Below are positions 1-12,792 of a stretch of DNA of 64,000 nt, piece by piece (the first letter of the stretch is position 1; the number at the start of each line of letters is the position of its first letter). The notes under the pieces are model-generated. The model was not told the origin of the DNA. It saw nothing but the letters and a program-made list of their open reading frames with translations, and searched no databases. Source of the stretch: Armigeres subalbatus (lineage: Eukaryota; Arthropoda; Insecta; Diptera; Culicidae). Location: contig NC_085140.1 of the NCBI RefSeq assembly GCF_024139115.2, positions 235,974,371 to 236,038,370 of the forward strand. Reading direction: 5' to 3'. The position numbers and the translations under genes were made by a program.

Positions 1-359
1 TTCAATTTGTTCGAGAATCATAAAGTAAAGTAAAATCTGTCAATGTTGTGCAATTAGATAAATCAGTTTTCAAACATAGTAATACACGAAATAATGCACA
101 ATATCGGCTAGGCTTTCTAACGATGTATTAGCTTTCAGAATTTATCGTCGAAAAAAACACTTACTCATATTACAAAAAAAAATGCATGGGAAAGGCACCA
201 ACATCGCTAGGTGGATTAACCAGAGCTTTTTTCTCTGTGATTGACAATTTCTTGTTTTTTGGGAGTTTTAATTTAAGGTTTTTTTTTTATTTTAGTCATT
301 CAGTTTTAGTCTGGCAACCGAAATTTTTAGAGTAAGGAGTAGGTTCCTTGGAAGTTGAT
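1..359 (+). repeat. left copy of a direct duplication flanking the gap
   Basis: Matches 1843-2204 in the same orientation from TTCAATTTGTTCGAGAATC to GTAGGTTCCTTGG. Nearly all differences are 1-3 base deletions in this copy (for example CCGA to CA, CACATG to CAATG, TCGAG to TCAG). That pattern suggests an uncorrected low-quality consensus or a haplotype copy rather than an old duplication. Confidence 0.9.
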
Positions 360-371
360 AGGTAACTTCTA

Positions 372-1298
372 NNNNNNNNNNNNNNNNNNNNNNNNNNNNN
401 NNNNNNNNNNNNNNNNNNNNNNNNNNNNNNNNNNNNNNNNNNNNNNNNNNNNNNNNNNNNNNNNNNNNNNNNNNNNNNNNNNNNNNNNNNNNNNNNNNNN
501 NNNNNNNNNNNNNNNNNNNNNNNNNNNNNNNNNNNNNNNNNNNNNNNNNNNNNNNNNNNNNNNNNNNNNNNNNNNNNNNNNNNNNNNNNNNNNNNNNNNN
601 NNNNNNNNNNNNNNNNNNNNNNNNNNNNNNNNNNNNNNNNNNNNNNNNNNNNNNNNNNNNNNNNNNNNNNNNNNNNNNNNNNNNNNNNNNNNNNNNNNNN
701 NNNNNNNNNNNNNNNNNNNNNNNNNNNNNNNNNNNNNNNNNNNNNNNNNNNNNNNNNNNNNNNNNNNNNNNNNNNNNNNNNNNNNNNNNNNNNNNNNNNN
801 NNNNNNNNNNNNNNNNNNNNNNNNNNNNNNNNNNNNNNNNNNNNNNNNNNNNNNNNNNNNNNNNNNNNNNNNNNNNNNNNNNNNNNNNNNNNNNNNNNNN
901 NNNNNNNNNNNNNNNNNNNNNNNNNNNNNNNNNNNNNNNNNNNNNNNNNNNNNNNNNNNNNNNNNNNNNNNNNNNNNNNNNNNNNNNNNNNNNNNNNNNN
1001 NNNNNNNNNNNNNNNNNNNNNNNNNNNNNNNNNNNNNNNNNNNNNNNNNNNNNNNNNNNNNNNNNNNNNNNNNNNNNNNNNNNNNNNNNNNNNNNNNNNN
1101 NNNNNNNNNNNNNNNNNNNNNNNNNNNNNNNNNNNNNNNNNNNNNNNNNNNNNNNNNNNNNNNNNNNNNNNNNNNNNNNNNNNNNNNNNNNNNNNNNNNN
1201 NNNNNNNNNNNNNNNNNNNNNNNNNNNNNNNNNNNNNNNNNNNNNNNNNNNNNNNNNNNNNNNNNNNNNNNNNNNNNNNNNNNNNNNNNNNNNNNNNN
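372..1298. other. assembly gap (run of N)
   Basis: Unsequenced run of about 927 N. The DNA left of the gap (1-359) is repeated almost exactly to its right (1843-2204), so the gap lies inside an unresolved duplication. Any reading frame through the N has no meaning. Confidence 0.99.
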
Positions 1299-1479
1299 TC
1301 AGTATGCTTCGTTTCCAGTTACGTATTACTTGACATCAGGGAAGGAACGCTAAAATAGCTCACAGAGATTCCAATACTCACGCTTCCACTGGTCTTCCGA
1401 TGACGAATTGACCGCCAGCTAATAGGGTTGCGTGATACTTGGCCTGGTAGTGTAACTTCCTGGGCATTGTTGTCCTTCT

Positions 1480-1668
1480 GACATCAACTAGAGTGAGAGG
1501 GTGCGTCCTGTGGGGTCTGCCTAGGATGTAATTGGGGTTCGACGATGGGCTCTGTTGAACTTCTATAAAAGCACCATGTGTCCACAAAGCAGGCCCTATC
1601 AAAACGAACGTGTGCCGCTCAAAGCGCACTAGCCTAGTCCTGGTGTTAGGTGGGGCTCTAAACAAATT
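1480..1668 (-). repeat. dispersed repeat, copy 1 of a three-copy family
   Basis: Shares a mosaic of blocks (GTCTGCCTAGGAT, CCGCTCAAAG, CCTGGTGTTAGGTGGG) with 55,980-56,175. The family occurs inverted at 58,290-58,440. The short open frame on the minus strand has no recognisable domain and varies between copies, so I treat this as a transposable-element fragment. Confidence 0.6.
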
Positions 1669-1842
1669 TGACCCGATTAGATCAGGCGTTTGTTTACCAA
1701 GGAAGCAGCTCTAACAATAAATCTTATCTGGCATCCAACGACTGAGTATGAAATACTATTCCCCGGAAGCTATACCTAAGATGACAGCCCCATCCCGGTG
1801 GATAGGGAATTTTGGGGCAACAACATACTGTTCCCGAAACTT

Positions 1843-2204
1843 CAATTTGTTCGAGAATCCGATAAAGTAAAGTAAAAATCTGTCACATGTTGTGCAATTA
1901 GATAAATCGAGTTTTCAAACATAGTAATACACCTGGAAATAATGCACAATATCGGCTAGGCTTTCTAACGATGTATTAGCTTTCAGAATTTATCGTCGAA
2001 AAAAACACTTACTCATATTACAAAAAAAAATGCATGGGAAAGGCACCAACATCGCTAGGTGCTGGATTAACTTAGAGCTTTTTCTCTGTGATTGACAATT
2101 TCTTGTTTTTTGGGAGTTTTAATTTTAGGTTTTTTTTTTATTTTAGTCATTCAGTTTTAGTCTGGCAACCGAAATTTTTAGAGTAAGGAGTAGGTTCCTT
2201 GGAG
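1843..2204 (+). repeat. right copy of a direct duplication flanking the gap
   Basis: Partner of 1-359 and the less deleted version. The copies stop matching shortly after the shared CTTGGA...GTTGAT stretch. Confidence 0.9.
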
Positions 2205-2215
2205 AAGTTGATCTT

Positions 2216-3341
2216 GTAATCGATTGAAACAATAAAGTTGCATTGTTTTATATTAAGAGAAGAGAAATTAATCGAAAACGCAGATCAATCCACCTAGCTT
2301 TGGTTGTGCCTTTCTCGCGCATTTTAAAAATGAGAAAAACACATAAGAGAATTGCACTTTAGGGGAACAGATTATACTATTTTCATCAATTCATATCTAT
2401 TTGCGATAATTCGTCAATGCATTGCAGCAATCTCAGAGAACAAAATTGTTCGACTTAATTTTTTTTTCTAAAAGGGGACCCTTGGCAAAAAACAATGCTT
2501 TGTCAATAACTCTGGAACACAATGGCCGATCGGGTTAATTTTCAAAAAAAAACAATGGATTCTGTGTCCAATGCAATTTGTTTCATGCAAATCGGATGAT
2601 GCTAAGTGTCCAAAAGTGTATCTCACATTTTTGTACACACACATGCTTGTCGATCTAGGTAAGATATTATTGTTGGTTACGCAATAAACTTCCATGGATA
2701 CGGGTCGTCGGTATCGGGGAAGTTCTCGCCGCCGGGGGACTTCCCGTCGGAGTAGGACAGATTCGGGACTATCTGAGTTGATTGTGACCACGTCGAGAGC
2801 TGAATGGCTCAGCAATGAAGTGGTGCTGAATGGTACGTGAAAGATAGACAGAGAATTAGCAGTTCTAGAGGCTGGACACTAGACTGGACCAGCTTTGTAT
2901 GGGGAGAAAAAAAGGTTGTCGAGAACATCAATCTCTGAAATTTTCAGCTCAATCGCTTGTTGCATAAGCCTGCACAAATGATTTGAAGTTTGCATGGGGG
3001 GTTCAGCCCAAAATACATACATAGAAAATTAGATCTCCGTCACTCTTTCGTTTTAGAAATTTGTTCGGTATTCCCGATCGAGCTCAGAATTGCAACAAAG
3101 GTGGTTGATATATTAGTTATCAATTCCACATGATGAACAATGAATCATCAAATGAACTTTTGTATAGTTTCAGCTGATTGCCCCGTAAAATTCGACAACT
3201 TTTCATATACTGGGCCAGTCTACTGGACACGTGAAGTGTATGAGCATAGTCCCCCTCCGAAGTATTGACGTCCAGTAAGTCCCGGGGGAATCAAGGCTCT
3301 AGGAGAGAGGGTAACGCAAATAACCTTCAGTTACAAGAGTA
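2216..3341. other. no gene recognised
   Basis: AT-rich intergenic DNA. The only long frame (minus, 2468-2815) has no recognisable motif and no codon signature I would trust. No structured repeat was picked out. Confidence 0.5.
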
Positions 3342-3561
3342 CACACTTGAAATCGTCGCGAATTTCTGTGAAATTTCACCGAAATCTCAACAGCTGGGAA
3401 CTTCATTCGGTAAAAATTTTACAGATTTTTGGTGGTTTTGACAGTTGAACAAAGGAAAATACTGCAGAAAATCGGTGAAATAATTACCGAACAAATCTCT
3501 TATTGAGATTTCAGTGAATTGAAGCTCAGGTCACCGAAATCATGAAATGATTTTAAGTGTG
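3342..3561. mobile_element. MITE, CACACTTRAAAT family, copy 1
   Basis: Starts CACACTTGAAAT and ends ATTTTAAGTGTG, near-perfect inverted ends. Inside are repeated ACCGAAATCTCA and CGGTAAAATTTTA motifs. A second copy with the same internal motifs lies at 8337-8516. No coding capacity. Confidence 0.65.
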
Positions 3562-4473
3562 TGAGTTTTAATCAGGTCAATATTCCGTCAACCCCACTCC
3601 CAGAGTGATAATTTCAGGTGACTGTTTGCAGATTTGCCTTCATCCTTCAATATGTATATACAAATACATACGCACACACCTACATACATCACATCAATTC
3701 GTCGAGTTGAGTCGATTGGTATATAACACTATGGGTCTCCGAGCCGTCTATCAAAAGTTCGGTTTTGGAGCGGTTCTATAGCCTTTTTGTATACTTAGAA
3801 GAAAGGCTCATGTTAGATAACAATTGTAGGCCTATAAAAGTAGTTATAATTGGCGATCGAGTTTATAATTCATTAAATTGGGCTTCAATTTAAAAGATAT
3901 TTTAGATACCATATAAAGATTGTCGCTTCGGTTCCCTTTGTTCTGCTGTCCGAAACATGTGTGGTACCTAACTGTCAAATCGTATGTCGCCTTCATTGAC
4001 ATTTAGATCCCCTATCCTCGCCAGCAAAAGATGTTCCGGATGTTATCTAGTAACTAAAATATATTTTTTCAATATGCACCTCTATGTTTGATCCTATAGA
4101 ATGACACTGAAAAATTTTACTCTATGGTATTTAAAATACAGTGGAAGTTATGCAAATGATATGTTGTTGACGGCGCAGAAGTCGTTCTTACTACGTAATA
4201 GGTAAACGAAAGATAAAATAAAAGCCCATATCTCAAGGTTGCCACGTAATCTGCTTGTGCAGGTGCTGTTCTGCTGTCATATTTATTGGCTGACTTGGGG
4301 AATTCACATCGCCGAGATGAGCTAGTTTTCACGTAGAAGTGGATGACTGAATCGTAGATTTTAGCATAGCTTTGTACAGAGTATGGAACATCATTTGAAT
4401 AAGTAGCAAAATATTTTGTGAATCGAACGACATGTAAAAAATTGGAATACTAATTAATTAAAAAGTTAACCTT
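3562..4473. other. no gene recognised
   Basis: Intergenic AT-rich DNA. A short minus-strand frame at 4117-4332 shows no domain. I see nothing further to annotate. Confidence 0.45.
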
Positions 4474-6464
4474 GAGCCTGGTAGCGAGTCACTTTTAGTG
4501 ACTTGGTCACTATTTACAAGTCAAATCACTATTTGCATCCAAAAGTCACTAAAAGTCACTATTTTTCGGGAAAAGGTCACTAAAGTCATTATTTTTGCTT
4601 TGCCCATTGTAAAAAATTCAAAATAAAAATCATTTTGTTCCTTTGTTATTATCAGCCAAATCAAATACAGATAGCATATATTAAATTTAGGAAATATATA
4701 CCAATGAAGTTCCAAGTATATTTGTGAAAATCGAGAGGTTATTTTCGATTCATGTCCGACCAATCTTTTTATTCACAGATGAGTTTAAGTAAAATGAAAG
4801 GCTGACCTTGGGTATAGACATAAATTACAGAATTTAGGATAATTGGAACCCGAACCACATCTAGTGACAGGCGTTAATGCCACTCCGGTGACAAAGATAA
4901 GGGCAGCCTCAATTTCATAACATAACAATGATGTTTGATGTTTTTCAACGTTAGGGAGAATAATAGAGCGATAAGGGCGTCGATGACAGAAAGTACATTA
5001 TGATTGTTAAATGGTTGTTGAATCCGTTTATGACAGTTAAAACCCTTGCCTTTTTTGATTGAACTTATTTAAGAAATATTAACAATTGCCAAAATAGATA
5101 CCCAAAAAACTAGTGTGGAGAGTGCCAGATGAATTAAGGTCGGTTTTTAAACTCTAAAATAAAACAAAACGAATTAGATTTGAAAGTTTTTTAACCTGAG
5201 ATTAGGCCGTTTACGAATATTCAATTAAAATCATGTCCTACCTCGTCTTCGAAAAGTCAAGGGGTATAATAAAATTAAAGCTATTAAAAGAAAAAAAAAA
5301 GATTTGTTAAAGAATGTTTCTGAAAATCCCTGGAAATTATGCGAATTTTTTATTTTGTAGCTCCTCAAAATATTATTTTTTTGGGGCAATAAAACCTGCT
5401 GAGAGGAGGAGGGAGTACATAATTTGTTTTTCTAAAATATTTCTATTTATTCTATTTAGGTAAACTCCATTTTTTTTAAACTTCGATACTAGAGTCTGCC
5501 ATTTAGAAATTAAAGTTCATTAAAATTTCTGGATTTCTAATAAAAGACCATGGTTTTGGCTATTGGATTTCCTCAAAACTTTCATTGTAATGTCATGTGA
5601 CAGAGTCTGTAAAATCTCAAAAACTTCATTTAAATTTGTTATTAAACCATACTGCTGTTCTACACCTAATTGTCCCATGTACATAGGACATCCCAGCAAA
5701 CATGGGACAAATATGCGTATGACGTATGCTGCCGTTTAATAACAAATCAAATTGTATTTATAAATTTGACTGATTCATAATATTTTCTTCGTACAAACAA
5801 AATGGTAATAATTTCATATCAATTCATACGTTTATTTTTTGTAGGATATCCTGTTATGAGGTTGAGGGATATTCGATACGATTTGCGGTCAAGTAAATCC
5901 ACTAAACGAAAGCTTGGTAGAAAAATGGAAAAAGTTTGGTTGGCGCTTGGTGCGATTTGGCAGAACCCCGACCAAATGTTGTTGCAACTATCAACATAAT
6001 TTTGTGACACAACTTGTCACCTTGCTTGTAACTCACTACCCGTTCAAGTGACGCCAAGTAGATACCTTCTCGCGGTGTTACTTAATATGAGGTACATTGG
6101 TCACATTGCTAGCTTCTGGCTGATCCAACGAATACTACCCTCAATATCCAACTCCGTGGTACTTACCAAAGTATCGCAGTCACTGGCTTCTTGCTTCCAC
6201 CATCTCCCGTCCTACAATTTGTTTGTGCCTTTTCTTGATTTCTGATAGCATTTTAGATAAGGATTTCAAAAATAATTCTTTAGTTTGCAACCTTCGAATT
6301 ATACCGTAACAATGCTTGTAGCTCTATACCCTGTTCAAAACTTCATACAAAAGTCACTATTTGGTCACTTTTTCTGCAATATAAAGTCACTATTTGGTCA
6401 CTTTATCGTCATCGTTGGTCACTAAAGTCACTATTTTGAACGGTATTCATCGCTACCAGCCCTG
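4474..6464. mobile_element. probable non-autonomous hAT-like element with AGTCACTA subterminal repeats
   Basis: Left end carries CCTGGTAGCGA at 4477-4487. The right end is its inverse, TCGCTACCAGCCCTG, at 6450-6464. Both ends have clustered subterminal AGTCACT/AGTGACT motifs (4489-4585 and 6350-6433), the arrangement hAT transposases bind. Flanks start TTAAC on both sides, but the 8-bp target duplication (TTAACCTT versus TTAACAAG) is not exact. No transposase frame was seen inside, only degenerate short frames. Confidence 0.6.
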
Positions 6465-6495
6465 TTAACAAGTGACAATTTAACAGGTTTAAATT

Positions 6496-6710
6496 TAGGG
6501 GAACGGTTCGGCACTTCAACTCATATATAGCTATAGCTCCCATGGTCATCCCATTAAAACAAAGGAATTTTATTTGTTGCTTATTTTTGTGATTTTTTTC
6601 AGTTGTAAGCACGCATGTTAGCAAAAAGAAGCGACGATATTGGTGCTGTATTTCTTTGTTTTGCGATAAGATGGATATATGTTCAGTGAGTTGGAAAACG
6701 GAACAGCTCT
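6496..6710 (+). mobile_element. MITE, TAGGGGAAC family, copy 1 (right end decayed)
   Basis: Shares TAGGGGAACG at the start with 9211-9430. Also shared are TTTTTGTGATTTTTTTCAG, AAAAAGAAGCGACGA and GATGGATATATGT in the middle, and CGGAACAG near the end. A third, inverted copy lies inside the hAT element at about 49,450. The terminal CCCCTA is missing here. Confidence 0.65.
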
Positions 6711-8336
6711 TCTATTTCGTTTTTTTGTTGATTGCAGTTTAAATAGAATGTCACAATGTCATTGAATTTCGTAATGTAAACTTTTGCGCGATATTTTTGC
6801 TAAAACTTTGTCTAATAGTTCGTTGCTCGAAATCTAATGATTACAGAGTGAGAACCTTAGCATTTCTTAGTATACTAAATGATAAGAAAGTTTAAATTAT
6901 TTACTAATAGCAGCCCGACGAACTTCTTTCGCCTAAAATTGATTTATTCTTTGATTAGTTTTCGAGTTATGCAGAAATTTCCCAGACGCATTGTCGGCCT
7001 CGATGGCGATACTAATATTATTAGTTGGCAAAAAATTATTATGCGACGCAACTTGTAACATGTAGCTAATATTATTATAGTCTGATTATGCTACAGGGCC
7101 CAGATCGAGCTTGCAAAGCAAACTGGGTGGCGGTAGACGGGTGTCTACCGATTCCAATCGGTTCAAATATGGTCTTCATATAACTTCACATATAACACAT
7201 ATAACTTCATAGAATATAATAACTAATAAAATCATGAAGCTTGATGTGTCACCTGATGGTATTAGCCAATATCCGTAAATTGAGCCCGAAACTGATTCCG
7301 GAGAAACGGAATCCGGAACACGGACCATATTTTGCGCCAATCAAATTCCTCATCAAATTTGGCATAGTTTATGCGTCTTCTCTATTCAAAATATCTACAA
7401 TAATCATTCCCGAAATATGCGCTTTCGAAAATAGCCAAACCTTAACACTAATAATAATAATATAGAACAGCTATTTATTAGAGTCAAAAAACAAAATTTT
7501 AAAGTTTTCGAAAAAAATATTTCGAATCAAAATTTATTGTTTTTTCCTTATGTGTCTACTCTAATACTGCTTTCGTTGAAGTTGAGTCATGGGGTAATAT
7601 TTTCGTTTGCGAGCACAGTCAATGAGAAATTTCTCAAGAGATCACGTCCGACGGCGGAACCATGTGGAACTAATCATTAGCAATTGTTTCAAACTTCCAG
7701 ATCATGATTGTGACTGCAGTAATAATTATCAATGCCGACGACCAATATTGTAGACATTCCTCGAAGTCCATACCATTAAATAATTATCAGGCGCATGTCG
7801 CTTGTTGTTTGAGAAGGTAAACGCTGGTCTTAATACACGCTTTTGCTATCATGATTCGTCAATCTTTTATTGCCACATAAAAAGCCTCAAGTAGTTTTCT
7901 GTTTTCCCTGTAATCAGCAATTATTTCAAGTTTGTTTTGTTCTCCAGTTTAAAAAAATACAAAGCAACCCATTTAACATATTAAATAGTACACCCAGTTC
8001 TTTTTTTGCACGGATGGATTTTAGTCGATTATGACCTTTAGCGTTAATGAAACTATGAGTTAACTATGAAAAATTCACAAAAAATCAAAGAAAATTCAGG
8101 TGGTATTTAAAAAGCTGTGAAAAAATCAGGTTTAGCGGGAAATTAAAGAATAATAACCGTGTAAAAAAATATTGGGCGTAGTTTGTGTAACTAGTTCCAA
8201 AAAAATGATTTTTTCTGCACGAGTTGTACGTTTATCCAATGAGGCTTGCCGAGTTGGATAACTACGAGTGCTGAAAAATCGAGTTTTGCAACGATTATAC
8301 AATGACGAAAAATGGGCTTTGATATAACAACTCTGT
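6711..8336. other. no gene recognised
   Basis: AT-rich intergenic DNA with only short unrelated frames in all six frames. No RNA gene or clear repeat was identified. Confidence 0.45.
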
Positions 8337-8516
8337 CACACTTAAAATAAATCGCCGAATTCGGTAAAATTTTACCGAAATCTCAACAGCAGAACTGTTC
8401 GCTAAATAATTTTACTGATTTTCGGTGATTTGGAAAAAATTACAACAATGGAAAAAAATTACAAAAAATCTGTAAAATAATTTTACCGAACGGTTCTGTG
8501 AAATGAGTTAAGTGTA
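8337..8516. mobile_element. MITE, CACACTTRAAAT family, copy 2
   Basis: Begins CACACTTAAAAT and ends near TTAAGTGTAC. Internally it shares ACCGAAATCTCAACAG and the CGGTAAAATTTTACCG palindrome with the copy at 3342-3561. Confidence 0.65.
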
Positions 8517-8716
8517 CCAAAATTGTATACTTTAAAGAACATTACAATAAATTATGTTGATGGCAGAGACCAATCAGATTTCATATTATCGTACCACATT
8601 GCACAGCTCGACAAGCCATGAAGCGATAGATGAGTATATTAATATATCGGATAGAATTGATGTCATGTCTTTCAAACTATTGCATTTATTATGCGTTGCA
8701 GATAATACACTGTTTG

Positions 8717-8722
8717 CTTCTT

Positions 8723-8752
<30 letters not shown>
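8717..8752. repeat. (TTC)n / (GAA)n microsatellite
   Basis: About twelve uninterrupted triplets, forming the tail of the minus-strand SINE. Confidence 0.95.
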
Positions 8753-8753
<1 letters not shown>

Positions 8754-9030
8754 TTGGCATTACATCCCCAGACTACTGGGACAGAGCCGCCTCGTAGCTA
8801 AGTGTTCATTAACTTTTCCACACTTATTAACTGCGAGGTTTCTAAGCCAAGTTACCATTTTTGCATTCATATATCATGAGGCTAACAGATGATACTTTTA
8901 TGCCCAAGGAAGTCGAGACAATTTCCAATCCGAAAATTGCCTAGACCGGCACCGGGAATCGAACCCAGCCACCCTCAGCATGGTCTTGCTTTGTAGCCGC
9001 GCGTCTTATCGCACGGCTAAGGAGGGCCCC
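8717..9030 (-). mobile_element. tRNA-derived SINE (Feilai-type) with GAA tail
   Basis: Read on the minus strand it starts GGGGCCCTCCTTAGCCG. An RNA polymerase III A box (TAGCCGTGCGATAAGACG, plus coordinates 9002-9019) and a B box (GGGTTCGATTCCC, 8954-8966) follow, then an unrelated body, ending in a (GAA)n tail at 8717-8752. This order of tRNA-like head, body and simple tail defines a tRNA SINE. Placement in the mosquito Feilai group rests on my memory of the family. The apparent tRNA part lacks a full cloverleaf, so it is not a working tRNA gene. Confidence 0.8.
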
Positions 9031-9210
9031 ATAGTACCCAAATGGGCGTTATAATAGATTTTATGCAACTTATTTGGCTGCATAATGGTCATTAAAGCAC
9101 CCATTTCGTTGGTATGAAAAAGTAGGCCGTGTTATCACTCAAAAAACGAACACAACCAGGTATTATGATCAGGAGTTACAAACATATAGTTTACTGTGAT
9201 TAGTTATGAA

Positions 9211-9430
9211 TAGGGGAACGATGCGCCACTTCATGACAGAGCTCCTATTTCAATCCCATCAAAAACAAAGCAATTGAAAGGAATTTGGTTTGTTTATTAT
9301 TTTTGTGATTTTTTTCAGCAGTGAGCACGCATGTTGACAAAAAGAAGCGACGAATTTGGTGCCGTATTTCTTTGTTTAGCGATGAGATGGATATATGTAC
9401 AGTGAGATGGAGATCGGAACAGTTCCCCTA
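9211..9430 (+). mobile_element. MITE, TAGGGGAAC family, copy 2 (complete)
   Basis: Inverted ends TAGGGGAACG and GTTCCCCTA. The body matches 6496-6710 and the inverted copy at about 49,450-49,610. It is non-coding, and the length of about 220 bp suits a MITE. Confidence 0.75.
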
Positions 9431-9957
9431 ATTGTCTTTAAATGGGATGAGTCATGCATTTTAGTTTTTTGACAATGAATCACAAACAGTGGCTGGTTTC
9501 CTAACCACCGCTGCCAGCATCTAAGCGCTAACGTATATGTGATAATAGTCAGCATGAGTTCACCACCTGAAGTTTGTATGGCGAAAGATATATGCGAATT
9601 TTTTCAATAGTAGGAACTTTTCACGAAAAACTATTTGGTACCAGTTATGTAGGAAGGTGTGCTAAGGCCGACCAAATATTTTTTCTATTTAAGTGCTTAT
9701 TTTCGAGATATTAAACCTTAGATGCCTTTTGCCATACTGATTTCCGAAAGTTAACTCCTACTGTGCCGCTGTATGGACGCTCAAAGTAGGTGATTCATTG
9801 CATTAGTAGTTTGTGCGACTGATTGAAAAAAAAATGAGTTTTGCAACGAGATCCACATACTATTTTTTTGAATGACGAAAAATGAGCTTCTCTAAAATAA
9901 ATCGGAACCAAAATCGTTCAAAAATAAATTGTTGCAGAAAACAATAGGTTTCCAATT

Positions 9958-10052
9958 TAAGGGGTTGTCCACAAATTACGTAACGCAAATTCGAGCAATG
10001 TTCTACCCCTCCTGCCCCTAGCGTTACGTAATTTGTGCACGGTCTCTTATAC
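9958..10052. mobile_element. short MITE with TTACGTAACGC inverted ends
   Basis: The left arm contains CCACAAATTACGTAACGC and the right arm GCGTTACGTAATTTGTGCAC, with pyrimidine-rich CCCCTCC between. It belongs to a family also seen at 23,986-24,152 and, as a GTACGTCACGC variant, at 53,549-53,715. Confidence 0.7.
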
Positions 10053-10386
10053 AGCCGCATTGCATAGATCGACAAATCATAAAGTGGTAAATGAACTGGA
10101 CTATGGGATATTTTGAAGTCAAACTTGTTCATCAAACTATTTTATTTATTATGCGACGTAGAGAGTACACTATTTGAACACTGACCCACGCTAATTGAGC
10201 AATGTGTATTATAGTTATGTAAAAACGCGCCGTTCGGCTCACCATTATAGATGGGCTTAAAGTACAAGCAGTTTGATATCCAAAACTAATTTCATTAGCG
10301 TTTTTAAGGACCCCCACTCGATCGGAATCAGCACGAGTGAAATTAGTACATATTGGATTTCGAAATGCTTGTCCTTAAATCAGGTA

Positions 10387-10589
10387 CACTGGATTTTGTT
10401 TTTACACGATTTACACTTTCTTAATTTTTCACTCATCCTAAATGCTTAACGCATATTAATTACCATGTGATTTTTCTTTGAATTATTTAGGATTTTTGAA
10501 ACATGTTGCAAAAGATTTTGGTGGCAAAATTGAAGTCACACGAACAAAAATACGAGCGAAAAAAAATCGTGTAAAAACAAAATCCTGTG
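10387..10589. mobile_element. MITE with 26-bp inverted ends and TA target duplication
   Basis: Left end CACTGGATTTTGTTTTTACA, right end the inverse of CACAGGATTTTGTTTTTACA; the arms differ by about one base. TA flanks both sides (10,385-10,386 and 10,590-10,591), the Tc1/mariner signature. Length is 203 bp and it is non-coding. Confidence 0.85.
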
Positions 10590-12792
10590 TATTATGATCC
10601 AGAATTGCATAAAAAAATATATTGAAATTTTCTCGATGTCTAGGTATTAATATATTCTAGTTTTAATATGTTTGCATAATGCATCAAACTGAAATATGAG
10701 CATGTCATTCTAATGTTATACTATCTTTTATTTAGCGTTGTGTATTGATGGCGTATTTGGAGGAGGTAAAGTATGAGAACAAAACAATCATCAAACAATG
10801 TGCTCACACATTTCCCTGCAATAAAATTTATACTAGCAACACCTATAAAAATAAGCTTATCTCATTTGCTGTCTTCAATATATCATTCTACCTACAATTA
10901 TGTATCAGAAACAAACTCCTGATAAGTAATTTGAATGAAGAATGAATGAAGAAATTTGCTTGTGGCTTTATCTTTATTGTTATGTGTATGATCGCTCAAT
11001 TTCAACTACTCGTCGATATGTACTCGCATAGCGACACAAACTACTTCAACCACCTATGGCGAAATAAAACTAGTTTTATAACTAGTAGCTATCAACTTTT
11101 CTGCAAATAAAGCAGGGGAAGCATTTGCACTTTTAATGTGAAGACACATCTTTGCACTTACCTATGTGAATCCATGGACGTAACATAGATACAAAACGAG
11201 AATGCACTATATTCTTCTAATATAAATACGAGAGTGTTCATTCTCTGGTAGAGGTAAATAACAAAGTAATAACATAATAATAACAAATTTTGTTGTGATA
11301 TCAGGTTTTGTTACTTGTATGTTATTCATGAATGGCATAAATTAGCATCTCAACAACAAATTTTATTATAATAGTAAAATTAGTTATTTATATGTTAGTG
11401 TGAGGAAGAGTAGAACAACAAATGAAGAACAAATTTTGCAATCAAATAAAAGATTAGAAACATTTTTGGTTGTTTGCGAAAAACCGGTGTGTGGCGGCGA
11501 AGGAAGCTCGTCCAACTCTACGGCTGACCCAGTATTCGTCCCGTAACGCTAGGTAGACACCTTTTCGTGGTGTGTTACGGAGTAAGATCTACCACACTGT
11601 GCTCTAGCTCTTACTTGCATATTCTTGTTAATGCTTATGAGTGATGGTCGGGAGTGTATGGAGTGAATTATAAAAACGCAACTCATTCAACTATATGATG
11701 CTGAACTGGACTATAGGAACTGCTGAACACTCTGACGGATATAAGCTCAGCTCTGGGTAAAGGTGAGCTTCCTAAATGCTAAACGCAACGAAATCAGATC
11801 TCTGTACAAAAACTTGAGACCTCATAAGAAAAAGCTAAAATATATTTGAACTTCAGTACCAATGCATGATCAAAATCATTATTATCTCACTTTTTTTAAG
11901 CCGAAATTGATTAAGAGGTGCTGTAGAAGCTTTTAATTGGACCTCGTGTTATAAAAAAATCACTTGTTCCTTGGTTGAAATGGTTGAAACAATAATGTAT
12001 ATGTACTTAAATTAACCAGAGCTCAAATTTGGAGGTACCTGAAGTTGTTATGTACAAATCAGCCAATCAGTGATCAATTCACTAATCAGGAGAGAGATAG
12101 CAAATGATAAACCACACCGTGAGCACTGACGTACGACGGGTAGCTTAGAAATAACCATAAAGCTGATAAGTCGCTGAATTACGGGGCCTAGAATAATGAT
12201 CGGCATGACGCAACATGGGTGGGGTGCTACGAACTAGACCATCACGAGCAGAGACCATAAGGATGAGACAATAATTGTTTTTGTTGTTGTATCGTTCTGA
12301 AAAATGTTTATCCCGAGCAGAAAAAAATAACTTATGAATAACTTGACGAGGTATTAATTTTAAATACCACAAATACCCCGATAAGTTATTCATAAGGTTG
12401 GAAATAAGAGTTAAAAATATCAAAAATAATAACTAAAATTTATATGAATAACACCTGAGCAATAACAACTGGTATTATTTTGATAATGAATGAATAACTC
12501 AAAGTATAAAATTGTACAGAGGACTGAGTTAGTTATTGAAATGGTATTCAAGAACAAACAAATAACACCACATGATATTGGAATTCAATAGAAAAGGATA
12601 ACTGAGCTTGTTATTAAATTGTGATTGAATAACAAGTTAATACTAAGATTTGTTCTTCTTGTAAATTTTTATTATTTCTATTATATTAATTACACTTAAG
12701 CTGGAAATTACAATTTCAAAATACGACACTATGAATGCTTCAAAAACCTACTGCATCATTCTTTGATTTTTTTAAAACAGTTGATTATTGAG
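10590..12792. other. no gene; AT-rich repeat remnants
   Basis: Contains stretches dense in ATAACA/TTGTTAT words (11,240-11,460 and 12,300-12,660). The second begins CCCGAGCAG at 12,311, which recurs inverted as CTGCTCGGG near 19,180 at the edge of similar sequence. This is probably a TIR-type repeat family with AT-rich bodies. No coding region was recognised. Confidence 0.4.

Noticed and set aside
355..1353. 332-codon open frame at the left edge
   Set aside because: Almost all of it is the run of N.
8954..9019. Possible tRNA gene from the A and B boxes
   Set aside because: No acceptor stem or cloverleaf; the sequence continues into a SINE body and GAA tail.
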